From Oscillospiraceae bacterium (GTDB lineage: Bacteria > Bacillota > Clostridia > Oscillospirales > Ruminococcaceae): a stretch of DNA of 64,000 bases. How positions within the stretch are numbered: position 1 is the stretch's first letter; each line of letters begins with the position of its first letter. Where the stretch lies: positions 196,144-260,143 of the forward strand of contig JAJQGT010000009.1 in NCBI GenBank assembly GCA_021201135.1, written 5' to 3'. The position numbers and the translations under genes were made by a program. This document shows positions 35,701-43,538 of this stretch, in pieces. The notes under the pieces are model-generated. The model had not been told where the DNA came from. It saw only the letters and a list, made by a program, of their open reading frames with translations, and ran no database searches.

Positions 35701-38436
35701 AATCTTGCCTGCAATGTTTGCACCTGTCTCATTATAGGTGATTGTCCATGTGATAGTGTCAGTGTTAGCATCATAATCACCTGTCTTGGTGACAGAGGAG
35801 CTTATGGCGTTCTTGGTTACAGTAGAATCGTCTTTAATCTCACCGGCATCGGTCGTGCTCTTTGCCGTTGCGGAGTTGGAGATGGATGTGTTATAATCGC
35901 CGCTTTCGGGCGCATCGAAGTAAACTGTGTAGGTTACTACATAGCAGTCACCGTTTGTATAGGTGCTGGTGTTTCCGGTTGTGCCCTTGAGAGCATCAAG
36001 AGTGATATCCAAATCACTGGTGCTCGAGGCACTGTTATCGGTATAGCTTGCTGTGCTTCCATTGGTATAATAGCTGTCGCTGTAGTAGTCGGTATAGTAT
36101 GTAACACTGTCGATAGAAATTGACTCCACCGAAAGGGTACCGTAATTCGAGTTATTATTTACAAACGAGATTACGTCGGCAAGATTAACAGAATTCTGCG
36201 TGCCGGACTTCGATGATATAATGACTGTATAAGTGATGCTCTTGGAAGATGTGCTGTATCCCGAAGAAGAGGTCTTGGTAACTGAAATATCGCCATACCA
36301 GTTCTCACTGCCGTCGGTATCAACCTTACTGCCGTCAATGGTTATAATAACATCGTTGCCACTGTAGACATTGATTTCGGTTGTTTCACCTTTATTTTTA
36401 TCCTGAAGACTATACAAGCCTTCGAATGTGACATATCCGTCAGCGACGTTGCCGGTTATGCTTGAAACATAACTTTCTCTGAAGACTATTACTACCTGCC
36501 ATACATCGCCTACCTGCTCAAAATGGTAATCGAATGCGGCAACTCCGCTATTGTCATAACCAACATATGTGCCGTAGGCGAGATTAGTTGGAACAGTTAC
36601 TCCATCGGGAAGCGTAAGGTAGAAGGTATAGTTATTATCCTTAATCGTTGAAACAGAAAGTCCGGTGAAATCGACATAGAAATTGATGTCAAAAGAGCCA
36701 TCAGTATAGGATGCACTTGTGTATTTCCAAGCAACGCTTGCCGCAACTTCAAGATCATTTGACGTCGCCGTAAGACCGTTGTTTTCCTCGGCTCCCGTAC
36801 TCATCAACATAAACGAATAATCCGAGAAGCCATCAGTTGTAAATGTGACGGTTTCGGTGCCGGTTTCCTCGGAATACTCCGAAACGGCATAGAGGGGCTC
36901 GGCGGTTTCGTCGTGGTGGGTGACGCTGACGCTGTCGGAGTTCTCGGCGGCGGTGTAGGTGATGCTCACCTGAATCTCGGCGGCAGGCTCAATCTCGACG
37001 CCGTCATAGTAGAGACCGATGTTGAAGACACGGAAGTCCTCGGTCGGCTCGCCTTCCCAACCGTAGATAGCGGCGGACTCGGCATATCTCTGCAGATAGG
37101 TCTCGCTGTCGCTCGAATATTCATAAGCTACGAGATAGGTTCCCTCGGGGATGAGGGCATCTTCGCCGTAGGTGACCGTTATTGTGTAATCCTCACCGGC
37201 GTATGTGAGAACAGCCGCAGAGCCGACAACCTCGGGCTCGGTGGTCTCGTCGGTGATTTCTTCATCAGTGATTTCTTCGTCGGTCTCGCCTTCGAGGTCG
37301 ACTTCTTCTTCATCGGTAACTTCGTCTTCGTCAGTTTCTTCGTCCATAGTTTCAACCGCATAAGTTACATTGGCATAGCCGAGGATTACGGGAGCCGCAT
37401 CGTCAACCGTCTCGCCGTCTTCGGAGATGGTCGTAAGCACGGGAGCGGCGGTCGCAGTCATACTGTAGGTGACATAGGCGACGGTGTCGGTGGAGTTGCC
37501 ATCGGCATCGGTGACGGTGTAGTTGCCCTGAATTGCGGTTACCGTCGAGAATACGTTGTCAACGGACACGACAATGGCGGTCTTGTCGGCTCTGCCGTCC
37601 AAGTCCGTATCGACAAACACGAGGTCGCCGGCGGACGGGACATAGCTGTCCGCAGACTGATAATAGCCGAGGTTTGCAAGGTCAACCGTCCATGCGAATG
37701 AACCTGCATTGTATGAGAATTCGTCGGCGATGCCGGCATAGTCAAGGCAGAATGCCGCAAAGATGGAATCCCAGTCGGCATATTCGCTTCCGTACCATGC
37801 GCCGTAGCGGGTGTAGCCGTAGTGGGTGATTCCGTCCTCGCCGAGCGAGTAGTTGGCTGTGGATTCGGTGTAACCGACCTGCGATTCAGCAATCGCGACG
37901 ATGTCGGTTCTTAGGTTTCCCGTAAGCTCGGGGATGGTTGCCGACCAGATTGTTTCGTCCTCAACGTCGGCAGTCAGGTCGATAAGGCACTCAACCGTAT
38001 GGGTGTGCTCCTCAAGCTCACAGATGAGAGTCTTCTCATAGCACTCGTCGGTATGGACATGCGCGTCGGGAGTCTCCTCCTGACCGCAGATAAGAACCAT
38101 CTGAGTCTCATAGCAGGACTCGCTGTGGGTGTGTCCTTCATTTTCTTCCAGACCGCAAACAAGCACCTGCTGTTCTTCGTAGCAGGACTCATCGTGGACA
38201 TGTCCGGTTTCCTCAAGCTCACATATGAGAGTGTATTCATAACACTCATCCGTGTGGACATGCTCCTCATAGCCGCAATAGGTCTCGTTTGTCATGGCAA
38301 CGCCGCTCAATCGGAGCTGCCAATAGACAAGCAAGGTCACTATGACCGCTAAAACAAGCAAAACAGACCCCAGCATTACCCGTTGACGACGGTCGTGCCT
38401 GAATCTGTCTATGTAAGCTAATAATGTGTTTCTCAT
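29752..38436 (-). CDS. Giant LPXTG adhesin with His/Cys repeats, degenerate CHAP-like domain and CnaB modules
   Basis: About 2,894 aa. An N-terminal helix (signal or anchor, 20-45) is followed by five HxHxxxC units with intervening Cys pairs (about 55-155). A CHAP-like fold (175-320) has Asp where CHAP has catalytic Cys (YADWDSIFAAFCLDYAG) and Lys where it has His (GRADKTAIVV). An acidic linker and many adhesive beta domains follow, with CnaB openings such as FTLVKVSTTDTSVRLSGATY and TTVVVKKLWVNESG. LPSTGG lies 81 residues from the end, then a membrane helix and an unusual basic tail of 52 residues. The start at 38436 (MRNTLLAYIDRFRHDRR) matches the second giant; 38442 is an alternative. It probably forms the pilus tip adhesin. 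Confidence 0.88.
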   Translation of the reverse strand: MRNTLLAYIDRFRHDRRQRVMLGSVLLVLAVIVTLLVYWQLRLSGVAMTNETYCGYEEHVHTDECYEYTLICELEETGHVHDESCYEEQQVLVCGLEENEGHTHSESCYETQMVLICGQEETPDAHVHTDECYEKTLICELEEHTHTVECLIDLTADVEDETIWSATIPELTGNLRTDIVAIAESQVGYTESTANYSLGEDGITHYGYTRYGAWYGSEYADWDSIFAAFCLDYAGIADEFSYNAGSFAWTVDLANLGYYQSADSYVPSAGDLVFVDTDLDGRADKTAIVVSVDNVFSTVTAIQGNYTVTDADGNSTDTVAYVTYSMTATAAPVLTTISEDGETVDDAAPVILGYANVTYAVETMDEETDEDEVTDEEEVDLEGETDEEITDEEITDETTEPEVVGSAAVLTYAGEDYTITVTYGEDALIPEGTYLVAYEYSSDSETYLQRYAESAAIYGWEGEPTEDFRVFNIGLYYDGVEIEPAAEIQVSITYTAAENSDSVSVTHHDETAEPLYAVSEYSEETGTETVTFTTDGFSDYSFMLMSTGAEENNGLTATSNDLEVAASVAWKYTSASYTDGSFDINFYVDFTGLSVSTIKDNNYTFYLTLPDGVTVPTNLAYGTYVGYDNSGVAAFDYHFEQVGDVWQVVIVFRESYVSSITGNVADGYVTFEGLYSLQDKNKGETTEINVYSGNDVIITIDGSKVDTDGSENWYGDISVTKTSSSGYSTSSKSITYTVIISSKSGTQNSVNLADVISFVNNNSNYGTLSVESISIDSVTYYTDYYSDSYYTNGSTASYTDNSASSTSDLDITLDALKGTTGNTSTYTNGDCYVVTYTVYFDAPESGDYNTSISNSATAKSTTDAGEIKDDSTVTKNAISSSVTKTGDYDANTDTITWTITYNETGANIAGKILYDYQVDGTSFADATSGLDINNSGTYEYVYDTNGTDIIGIKFLAVSDSDGDGTLDTNTTTYTIVYTTDVSTYLGYSSYTAHNIVTVDNVTAYGDETVETGGKLSKILSDSASTTKTDGTTTTRDLTWTSTVTIPAGGIKADSYLADYLGTYGKDYSSYTSTDTTDQWFTYSQITTLFSTLSSNGLQIVGSSGTTVLSYGTDFTLYAYDPTVGDWVAYSDITDNGHVYTAYQIFFLKDNGNCSGTVTLTYSTTADISDVENNTVASETYYNSVKIGSLEAYASYTEQNVVYKTDGKNNNADSDATVDEDGELTWIVHLYIQAGSTETYTVVDTLPDGLTFESATLTINYKDATLTDDDNDGNMSAKFSWGIETAVTGTVESNSVSGTDVTVYVEPDHYSELTTSGGYVTITYKATIDGFAKMIADATAGVTIDIGSYNNEVVVYYGTEKYGDDDQRQDVTYTETDSGDKGSDGHDIVDKSGAFSSGDATLRYEVLLNIDGDKLNNGTNLTFTDVIETYYTGYDGIEIELRNSSVAFYKLYKITYDEANDTGTYTDSNGVTQTITSLSSNIYSSSNPTNTVYRYVEDETTPTYSYYYMETTTIAWTYSVDVNGGNYTHTITATIPDETSILVLYWYDMYKPGGNGSWFDVKNNATLTGENTTTKTDEQTTHDQWSEVSTTGGITSGSGITIYKVEPDNYSIAVPGAKFEFYMYDTATSKWVQITQADFMSGTDTVDSTKTASNVSDTTMTSDNYLVTSDSNGSITISSTFTYKDGENTAYAYYDWYQTDTLYYIVEVEAPSGYELLDKEKVYFYWSSDNGTLTYPSDVDQYNTKIYDLKATSLNPTVYVENQPNTSFTLVKVSTTDTSVRLSGATYALYEFHGNADTKAEDGTWTRIGTYVTDKNGEITITYNDAIYDFNHAYKLVEVDSPEGYNIGYNDMETTTFYFYWSSPDTSDYPTVLPSDWANGSTGTSPSEVIDISTQSASVQATNTKTTTTVVVKKLWVNESGASVSGNYKTTVQLYYYILPLDSNGNPIRTIDVSTATQVTITTAEPNEYVNLFSKTTNKEIDSSTPYSWTYGFMGGDISNMTTALSNSDYNDIYLEFVIKGGESPSAVSLILQAWDYSTTIGTVSPTNVELVSVSTAEYYYHLQYSLSAIEAGLYSGYSLNDIGSICLSAASVGDNATLVGVNVCAGADYAVPSETVDKILDDSTSGSTYVGAYYTSDSAASALQESGAVIAVNYSNATTGVVRVGIEFNDGSYTSYNKEVTVTNSSGIIYVAVADLATDSGSNISNADWDDYVQVFTQYESWSSSDKFTGTIESVSILTPSTSSTIATYAIVATTTSCDTYNKGTENLTSDWTTYLTGNDSVRAALTVDGAMIYIEYDCTSVPSQATLGIQYTSNSYGDNESISIVTDYSAGSGTIAIPVSSILSGNYDTDDYNAIFLSVGQNDSGKVTIKSVSVIIPYIAEAGVAPVNSTTVILYNPSTGYTTSLNVGDYKYNYISEYIKEPAYTAGEIISDENGTVFTGYGFLDAIYSDVATTVSITIKDVLIDGSAPSTSDLENLALVIQGDISVDNYSAICTVTPSVEDNNDGSYTLNYSVANILGNLNSKGYATASDACADYNGVALQLEIKGSTFSATISDLRVTGTVSDYYAEEALEGKYYPSTLYSDDVYTLDSKNNWSVAIAGLPLGYTVGDTEYAYFYYFLETADDSETGVDLDNYNLYTTYSQSQGENGGGEIIIVNTLVETTSAKVEKVWVDQSGNVVTDTNKTVQTQDVKVALYYYLVEDTSGTSNGTIGTYTLSQLVGEGANVTSYLYGTETYQLTANNGWTKTIEGLPKYTVVGTTKYLRYYYFVEVSTTLSNVSVSDAVYSQAEGVLNSDTAITITNVVSDDSVGYSLPSTGGQNERIYIFFGMALMVLALLGCAYRNIHRIRFSAASNDTPVRKPAKPGAPSETKLFRRQKKLSKDRNGDSRAGPKS

Positions 38437-38497
38437 GCTCATCGCACCCTTCCACAGTTGTTGGTACTACTTTGACGTAATATAATGAACTGCTGTT

Positions 38498-39091
38498 TTA
38501 GTTTATAAATGATATCTTCTTGAACGGATAGATTCTTATGAGAACCTTTCCGACTATCTGATCCTTCTCGATGCAGCCGATAACGCTGCTACGGGAATCA
38601 ATCGACGTCGCTCGGTTGTCGCCCATTACAAATACCCTGTTTTCGGGCACCTGATAGGGCAGGTCGATGTCGCATTCCCCTATTGATTTGTTCGTGACGT
38701 ACGGCTCATCCAGAAGCTCGCCGTTGACGGTTACGTTGCCTTCCTCATCAATATCTATGACATCTCCGGCAACCCCTATGACTCGTTTCAGAAGAAGCTT
38801 GTTCTGGTAGTAGAAGCCTATCAGGTCTCCCGTCGAGAGGTTATCCGTTTTGATGAGAAGGATTATGTCGCTGTCCGAAAGCGTCGGCTCCATACTCGAG
38901 CCGGAAACCTGAAGTACCGGAAGGAAGAGCGTCGCCAAGAGTACTGCAATCGCCGCTACGACAGTCAGTGCATAGACGGTCGTCCGGAGCGTTATTATGA
39001 ATCTTCTTCGGTATTTGAGACGCTTGCGCTCCGCTTTGACATCATCCTCGGTCGGCAAAACAAGAGCACGATTCTTTTTATCTTTCAACAA
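38498..39091 (-). CDS. lepB: Signal peptidase I
   Basis: The 197-aa membrane protease has one N-terminal helix (about 32-55), catalytic Ser in SGSSMEPTL, general-base Lys in LLLKRVIGVAGD and the box MGDNRATSIDSR. A type I signal peptidase inside a pilus operon is usual and may mature pilins specifically. It lies between the coiled-coil gene and the giant adhesin gene, in the same direction. Confidence 0.92.
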   Translation of the reverse strand: MLKDKKNRALVLPTEDDVKAERKRLKYRRRFIITLRTTVYALTVVAAIAVLLATLFLPVLQVSGSSMEPTLSDSDIILLIKTDNLSTGDLIGFYYQNKLLLKRVIGVAGDVIDIDEEGNVTVNGELLDEPYVTNKSIGECDIDLPYQVPENRVFVMGDNRATSIDSRSSVIGCIEKDQIVGKVLIRIYPFKKISFIN

Positions 39092-39106
39092 TGCAAGCTC
39101 TCCTTA

Positions 39107-39700
39107 TTAAATAATGCCGTCAAAGCTGATGCCGTTGATGCTGATAGTCTCAGCTTCCGTATCGTCGGAGCTGTCGGTGTCGACACTGTCGGCATTGCCT
39201 GTGTCGTCGGAGCCGGCAAGAGAGGCATATTCGCTGTCAACCATTCGGACAAGCTCGAGAGCGCTGTCCACTTCGCGTCTGGCTTCGGCAAGAATTTCGT
39301 CCGCCTGACGGTTAGCCTCGGCGACAATCTCCTCGGCGCGATGCTGTGCAAGCTGAACGTCGACGTTACCGTCGACATCGATGCCGCCGTCGACGTCGAT
39401 GCCGCTGTCAAGCTCCTTGCCGCTGGCGGTAACGCGAATCGCCATCAAGTACTGTTCAAGAGCCTTCTGGGCTTCGGTGAAGATGTCGTTGAGACTCTGC
39501 GAAGCGTCGGCAACAGTTCCGAAGTGACTGATAACCTGCTCGTTTTCGTCGATTCTCCTCTGAAGCTTTTCGTTCTCCTCTTTGAGAGTTTTCTCGCTCT
39601 GCTGGAGAGCATAAATTATTTCAACAAGCTCCTCGCGACTGAGCTTTTTTAGTTTTACACCGGTTTCTTTTTGCTTGAACAAGCCCATCTCTATCGTCAC
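39107..39700 (-). CDS. Coiled-coil protein at the head of the pilus operon (DivIVA-like)
   Basis: A 193-197-aa soluble protein. MGLFKQKETGVKLKKLSREELVEIIYALQ is partly quoted as the start LKKLSREELVEII, followed by a long heptad region (30-65). A middle part is followed by the short repeat GIDVDGGIDVDGNVDV (about 97-112). A second helix (AEEIVAEANRQADEILAEARREVD) resembles the C-terminal coiled coil of DivIVA/GpsB proteins, and an acidic tail ends it. No membrane segment. The start may be ATG at 39688 or GTG at 39700. Being first gene of the pilus operon, it may position pilus assembly at a cell site; this is inference. Confidence 0.65.
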   Translation of the reverse strand: MTIEMGLFKQKETGVKLKKLSREELVEIIYALQQSEKTLKEENEKLQRRIDENEQVISHFGTVADASQSLNDIFTEAQKALEQYLMAIRVTASGKELDSGIDVDGGIDVDGNVDVQLAQHRAEEIVAEANRQADEILAEARREVDSALELVRMVDSEYASLAGSDDTGNADSVDTDSSDDTEAETISINGISFDGII

Positions 39701-39768
39701 CAGTTTTCAGATAAATGCGTCGCAGGCGGTGCGCCGATTTTTTCAACGCACTGTCACCCCGTTACACT

Positions 39769-39797
39769 ATTATAACACCGTAGATATGAAAAATCAA
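39769..39797 (-). promoter_or_regulatory. Promoter of the pilus operon
   Basis: Minus-strand TTGATT (39792-39797), 17 bp, TATAAT (39769-39774), about 70 bp before the first gene. No other convincing promoter is seen inside the operon except possibly before the adhesin gene. Confidence 0.7.
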
Positions 39798-40443
39798 CAA
39801 CTTTTTTCTGGGTTCAAACTAAAAATTTGGAGTTAGCGACGAGTAACATACACAACGCCGCAAATTTGTCGATTTCTATCCATTAAATCTATAATTTTGA
39901 CGCACATCTCAGCAAATATAACAATTTGCCGCAGAATGTCGCTTTGAGTTTCTTTAATAGTACCACATTTTTGCCCATCAATGCAAGATGTAATAATTTC
40001 TAAAGATACGCCACCTCACCCCGCTATTTTGTGCAATTTTTATATGAGTGTGAATTTTGAAATAATATTTTTGGAGAGAAAAATGCCCCGCCGAGGTGGC
40101 GGGGTGGTTATGCGGTGTTTTGTTGGATTGGGGGATTATTCCCACTCTCTCCCACCATAGTTTTGCTAAACGTATTTGTTTAGCATAAATGTGAGAAATA
40201 GCTTTCTTTTTCGGGTATTCTTGGATAGGGCAGAATTTTTCAGATTTTCTGTTGCCGGGGTGTTGGCAAGCAATTTTATGACAGCGAGGGCTTCTTTGAT
40301 TATCTCTTCTCATAAGCATTCCACTGAAAATGCCCCCGCCAGAATGAAAGAATCGGAGAAGCTTCGGAATGCTATAGAGGCAAGTGAAATAGCAAGAGGC
40401 AGTTTCCGCTTTGAGATAATATACCTTTTCAAATTTCATATCA
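39798..40443. other. Long intergenic stretch without a supported gene
   Basis: Two overlapping open frames on opposite strands (39978-40493 minus, 40176-40499 plus) lack ribosome binding sites and recognisable motifs. A hairpin CCCCGCC-ACCT-CGGCGGGG followed by ATTTTT on the minus strand (40080-40104) is a plausible terminator for the truncated acyltransferase gene. The rest, including a segment around 40230-40330, shows nothing I recognise and may be mobile-element debris. Confidence 0.5.
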
Positions 40444-41471
40444 TCAGTGTGAATATTGCAGCCATGAAAAAGCTTTTTTCTTTTCAAATACATTTATGAC
40501 AATAGTCAAAATACAGCACGAAATCAATGTAGCCACAAACACAATTGCCATCATCTCCACATCAAAAACATGGCGTATAATAAAATAATATACAGCATAA
40601 AAAGCTGTATGCGTGCAATATGTAATCGTTGAAAAAGATCGCAACCACTCGGCATGGCGAATCCTTATATTACAATTCTTCACACATAAAAACGTTGGGA
40701 TTACAACCGGTGTCAGCAGGAAATAGACATCGTTTGCGTATGAACAATCCAATCTGTATATGAGTGCCTGTTCGGCATAAAGTGCTACTAAACCAATTAT
40801 TATGAATACCGGTAGTGCTTTTATCTCGACTGCGTTACTCTCTTTTTCTTTCTCCGCGATGTACTTACCAAGAGTAAGCCACCACAAACCAGTCAAAAAA
40901 CTGTTATAAATAGTTTCCGGGTACAAGGAAACTATCTGTACGAAAAATCCATCCTCCGCAAAAAGTCCCCCATAATTACTTGCAAGGCAACAAACAATCT
41001 GGATAAGTCCAGTTATACACAACAGCACTTTCGTTGAGAGTTTCTTACTTAGGAAATATATAATCAGCACTCCTTCAACAAGAGCCATCAAGTACCATGA
41101 AGCTCTGAAAGTTGAACCAAATACGAATCCTTTTACAATCTGCAAGATTCCGTAAAGCATTGACTGTGTAAAACATTGCTTCTGGTATAATGTAATTGGT
41201 AGTAATACTATAAACCAAAACAAATATAGTTGCATATCCCGCTTTATAAATCGAATCACCCGCTCTTTGTCATGCTCAGGATCACCATTCAACTTGACAA
41301 AGAAGAAATAGCCGCTGATTACAAAAAACAGAGGCACTGCTATCCTTACAACAGGATAAATGCAATTTTTGAGTACCCTCCGAACGGATTCACATGTATA
41401 AGGACAACAAACAAGGATAATACTGCCTTAAGTAAGTCTATTGAGTCGTAGTTATTGTGCGCTGTCTCCAT
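40444..41471 (-). pseudogene. Acyltransferase-3 family membrane protein, frameshifted at an A5 run
   Basis: From ATG 41471 (GGAGG at 7 bp) the frame reads METAHNNYDSIDLLKAVLS and VVLIHVNPFGGYSK, the first helix of acyltransferase-3 proteins with its Ile-His-x-Asn. It then stops. The -1 frame continues with VVRIAVPLFFVISGYFFF and about eight more membrane helices to 40444. One more A in the run at 41366-41370 would restore a protein of about 340 aa that O-acetylates surface glycans. Homopolymer position fits phase variation, decay or a sequencing slip. Confidence 0.75.
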
Positions 41472-41505
41472 ATTCTTTCCTCCATACTATTAAGTTGTGA
41501 GCAAA

Positions 41506-42081
41506 CTATTTTCTCCACACCATCTTATCCACAATCCGTGTATAACTCTGGATAATCTTAACAACCTTAGTGCTTACATTTTCCTCGATATAATCCGGTA
41601 CAGGGATTCCATAATCGCCGTTATTATTCATTTCTACCGCCGTATCTACTGCTTGAAGTAAGCTGACCGTGTCAATTCCCGCAAGAATAAAGCACGCCTT
41701 ATCTAACGTTTCCGGTCGCTCAGTACTCGTGCGGATACACACAGCTGGGAATGGATGTCCAACCGATGTGAAAAAGCTGCTCTCCTCCGGCAAAGTGCCG
41801 GAATCAGAAACTACGGCAAAAGTATTCATCTGCAGACAGTTATAATCGTGGAAACCGAGTGGTTCATGCTGAATAACCCTCTCATCTAATTGGAATCCTG
41901 ACGTTTCAAGCCTCTTCTTGCTTCTTGGATGGCAGGAATACAGAATCGGCATATCATACTTCTCTGCCATTTTGTAATGGCTGTGAAAAGACTGAGGAAG
42001 TTCCTCTCTGTGTCGATGTTCTCTTCCCAATCTAACAGTTCCACATAACCACTGATAGCGGTTAATGGCGTCCCCGATCAT
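41506..42081 (-). pseudogene. UDP-N-acetylglucosamine 2-epimerase, C-terminal fragment
   Basis: MAEKYDMPILYSCHPRSKK, FHDYNCLQMNTFAVVSDSG and TLPEESSFF match the C-terminal half of non-hydrolysing epimerases (WecB/CapG type). SDSGT/EE lies in the UDP-binding region. Upstream, the family segment EENIDTERNFLSLFTAI is present only in the other frame, so one base is missing near 41975. The N-terminal Rossmann half is absent; the sequence before 42030 is unrelated. It was probably part of a surface polysaccharide locus together with the acyltransferase. Confidence 0.75.
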
Positions 42082-42103
42082 GTGATATATTCGGCGGTTT
42101 TCA

Positions 42104-42150
42104 ACTCCTGATTGTCAACAGTAGCAAACGTGGGAGACGTGATCAGGAGT
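42104..42150. repeat. Inverted repeat near the edge of the remnant region
   Basis: ACTCCTGAT (42104-42112) and ATCAGGAGT (42142-42150) are perfect arms 29 bp apart. They lie exactly where the epimerase fragment gives way to phage-derived sequence, so they may mark a former element end. Confidence 0.4.
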
Positions 42151-42245
42151 ATCACGAGAGACGCATGAAAGAGTTTGATTAAACATGTTAGGCGGCGGAG
42201 ATGCATTTTCTGCCGCCACTCTTCTATACCAGAAAGGCGGTGCAT

Positions 42246-42386
42246 ATGAAAAATCTCAGTATAGACATTGAAACCTACTCCAGTGAGCCCTTGCAGAAGT
42301 GTGGTGTATATCGTTATGCGGAATCGCCGGATTTTGAAATATTGCTCTTTGGATATTCAGTAGACGGTGGTGAGGTCTTTAGTTAA
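42246..42386 (+). pseudogene. Phage-type DNA polymerase, N-terminal fragment
   Basis: MKNLSIDIETYSSEPLQKCG and YRYAESPDFEILLFGYSVDGG are the start of family A DNA polymerases from Clostridia phages and elements, with the exonuclease DxE (DIETYS). The frame ends after 46 codons. Upstream AGAAAGGCGGTGCAT provides the relic ribosome site. Confidence 0.7.
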
Positions 42387-42754
42387 AAAGTATCAGGCTA
42401 TGAAGAGCGGTGGTCCCACTGTACGAACGATGTTGAGACACCCACGGAAGAGACTTTGACCACTGAGACCTTGACAGCAACCGTATCCACAGTCACCGAG
42501 AAGAAAGCAACCGAGTCTGCAAAGGCATACGACAAGTCTCTTGCCGGAACTTACGTTGTAACCGGAAACCTCAACATGCGAAACGGCGCAGGAATCGACA
42601 AGTCTATAATTACGGTTCTTCCGAAAGGCACGAAGGTGCAAAACTATGGATACATACCATGCTTAACAGTATCAGATGGTATTCTGTTCAGGTGACCATA
42701 GATAATGTGAAGTACACGGGATTCTGCTGCGGGACGTATCTGAAGAAACAATAA
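42387..42754 (+). pseudogene. Phage lysin C-terminus with SH3 domain, frameshifted
   Basis: In frame with the polymerase relic after its TAA, the sequence continues as a linker rich in Thr. TYVVTGNLNMRNGAGIDKS then opens a bacterial SH3 domain. The frame is lost at about 42650; the -1 frame then gives WYSVQVTIDNVKYTGFCCG and YLKKQ-stop, the normal domain end. Such SH3 modules anchor amidase lysins to the cell wall. It is a deletion fusion of two phage genes with one extra lost base. Confidence 0.65.
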
Positions 42755-42767
42755 GTCAGGAATTGAA

Positions 42768-42810
42768 TGATACCCATCGGAGGAATTTCGGCTTCTCTGA
42801 TGGGCTTTTT
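42768..42810 (+). terminator. Terminator after the lysin relic
   Basis: CCCATCGGAGG...CTCTGATGGG stem followed by CTTTTTT. Confidence 0.7.
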
Positions 42811-42896
42811 TCGACATAGGAATCCCAATCTTCATTCAAAATCTCCATATTTCGAGGAGGTGGATTTCTAACAAACAAAAAGTCCAAATCAATACT

Positions 42897-43253
42897 ATGC
42901 GCATCAGCGGTCACAGCTATACCGAGATTGCGGATGTTCTCGAACTATCAAGAGATACAATCAAAAGGCATTGTCAGCGGCATCCAGTAGCGTCCACTAC
43001 TTTTCATTGCCTATACTGCAATATGGCTATTCCCACAGTTCACGGAAGAAAGCAGCCGAAATTCTGCTCTGCAAGATGTCGCAGAGTTTGGTGGAAGGAA
43101 CATCCTTAAGCTGGGAATAGAAAAGCTTACTATACCATTGTCTGTGCTGGGTGTAGTCGGGAATTTCAATCCTACGGTAACATCAAAAGAAAGTACTGCT
43201 CACATGACTGCTATATTCGAGCTCGTTTCAAAAGTGGCACTCCAGATGAATGA
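42897..43253 (+). pseudogene. HTH/zinc-finger protein of a mobile element, interrupted by a stop
   Basis: The first 70 codons give an HTH (ISGHSYTEIADVLELSRDTIK) and a zinc-finger pair (HCLYCNMAIPT, KFCSARCRRVWWKEHP). After an in-frame TAA the same frame runs on as YYTIVCAGCSREFQSYGNIK and KYCSHDCYIRARF, a second zinc finger, to 43253. The stop probably replaced a GAA codon. The true start may lie upstream (an ATT after GAGGAGGTGG where an ATG would fit). Similar proteins precede recombinase genes in Clostridia integrative elements. Confidence 0.6.
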
Positions 43254-43335
43254 AGAGCAATTTGAGGCAGAAAAAAGATATCGAGTATGGCTAAACACCG
43301 GCAAGCAACCACCAACCCCATCAACCATCAGTTGA
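43246..43335 (+). pseudogene. Truncated SHOCT-like small protein of the same element
   Basis: MNEEQFEAEKRYRV resembles the start of the small SHOCT-type protein that follows the HTH/zinc-finger gene in these elements. The frame then runs into unrelated sequence (WLNTGKQPP). The overlap with the preceding stop (ATGAATGA) keeps the original gene order. The recombinases expected next are missing. Confidence 0.4.
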
Positions 43336-43355
43336 CAGGACAAGTGTGTAAACCA

Positions 43356-43394
43356 CCCCGATTATTCCCCTGATTGAGAATAATCGGGGCTTTT
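43356..43394 (+). terminator. Strong terminator closing the remnant region
   Basis: CCCCGATTATTC/GAATAATCGGGG, 12-bp perfect stem, followed by CTTTT. It insulates the kinase island on the right. Confidence 0.85.
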
Positions 43395-43538
43395 CATTTA
43401 TGGTATTTTAAAAGCCAACGAGGTTGCTCAAATTGTTGCCGGACATTTTCGGCATCGCTCCGAAAAGCTAAACTACACTCCAACAATCGTCGATGATATA
43501 ATTTTGTTATTTACTTAAAATGTGTTTGGAGGGCTATC

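Noticed and set aside
32566..37701. Several plus-strand frames of 60-260 codons inside the giant adhesin
   Set aside because: They are antisense to a continuous 2,890-codon gene with coherent domains and arise from its biased composition.
39978..40493. 171-residue minus-strand frame
   Set aside because: No ribosome site or motif; it overlaps the end of the acyltransferase gene and an opposite-strand frame.
40176..40499. 107-residue plus-strand frame
   Set aside because: Antisense to the acyltransferase end, with no ribosome site or recognisable domain.
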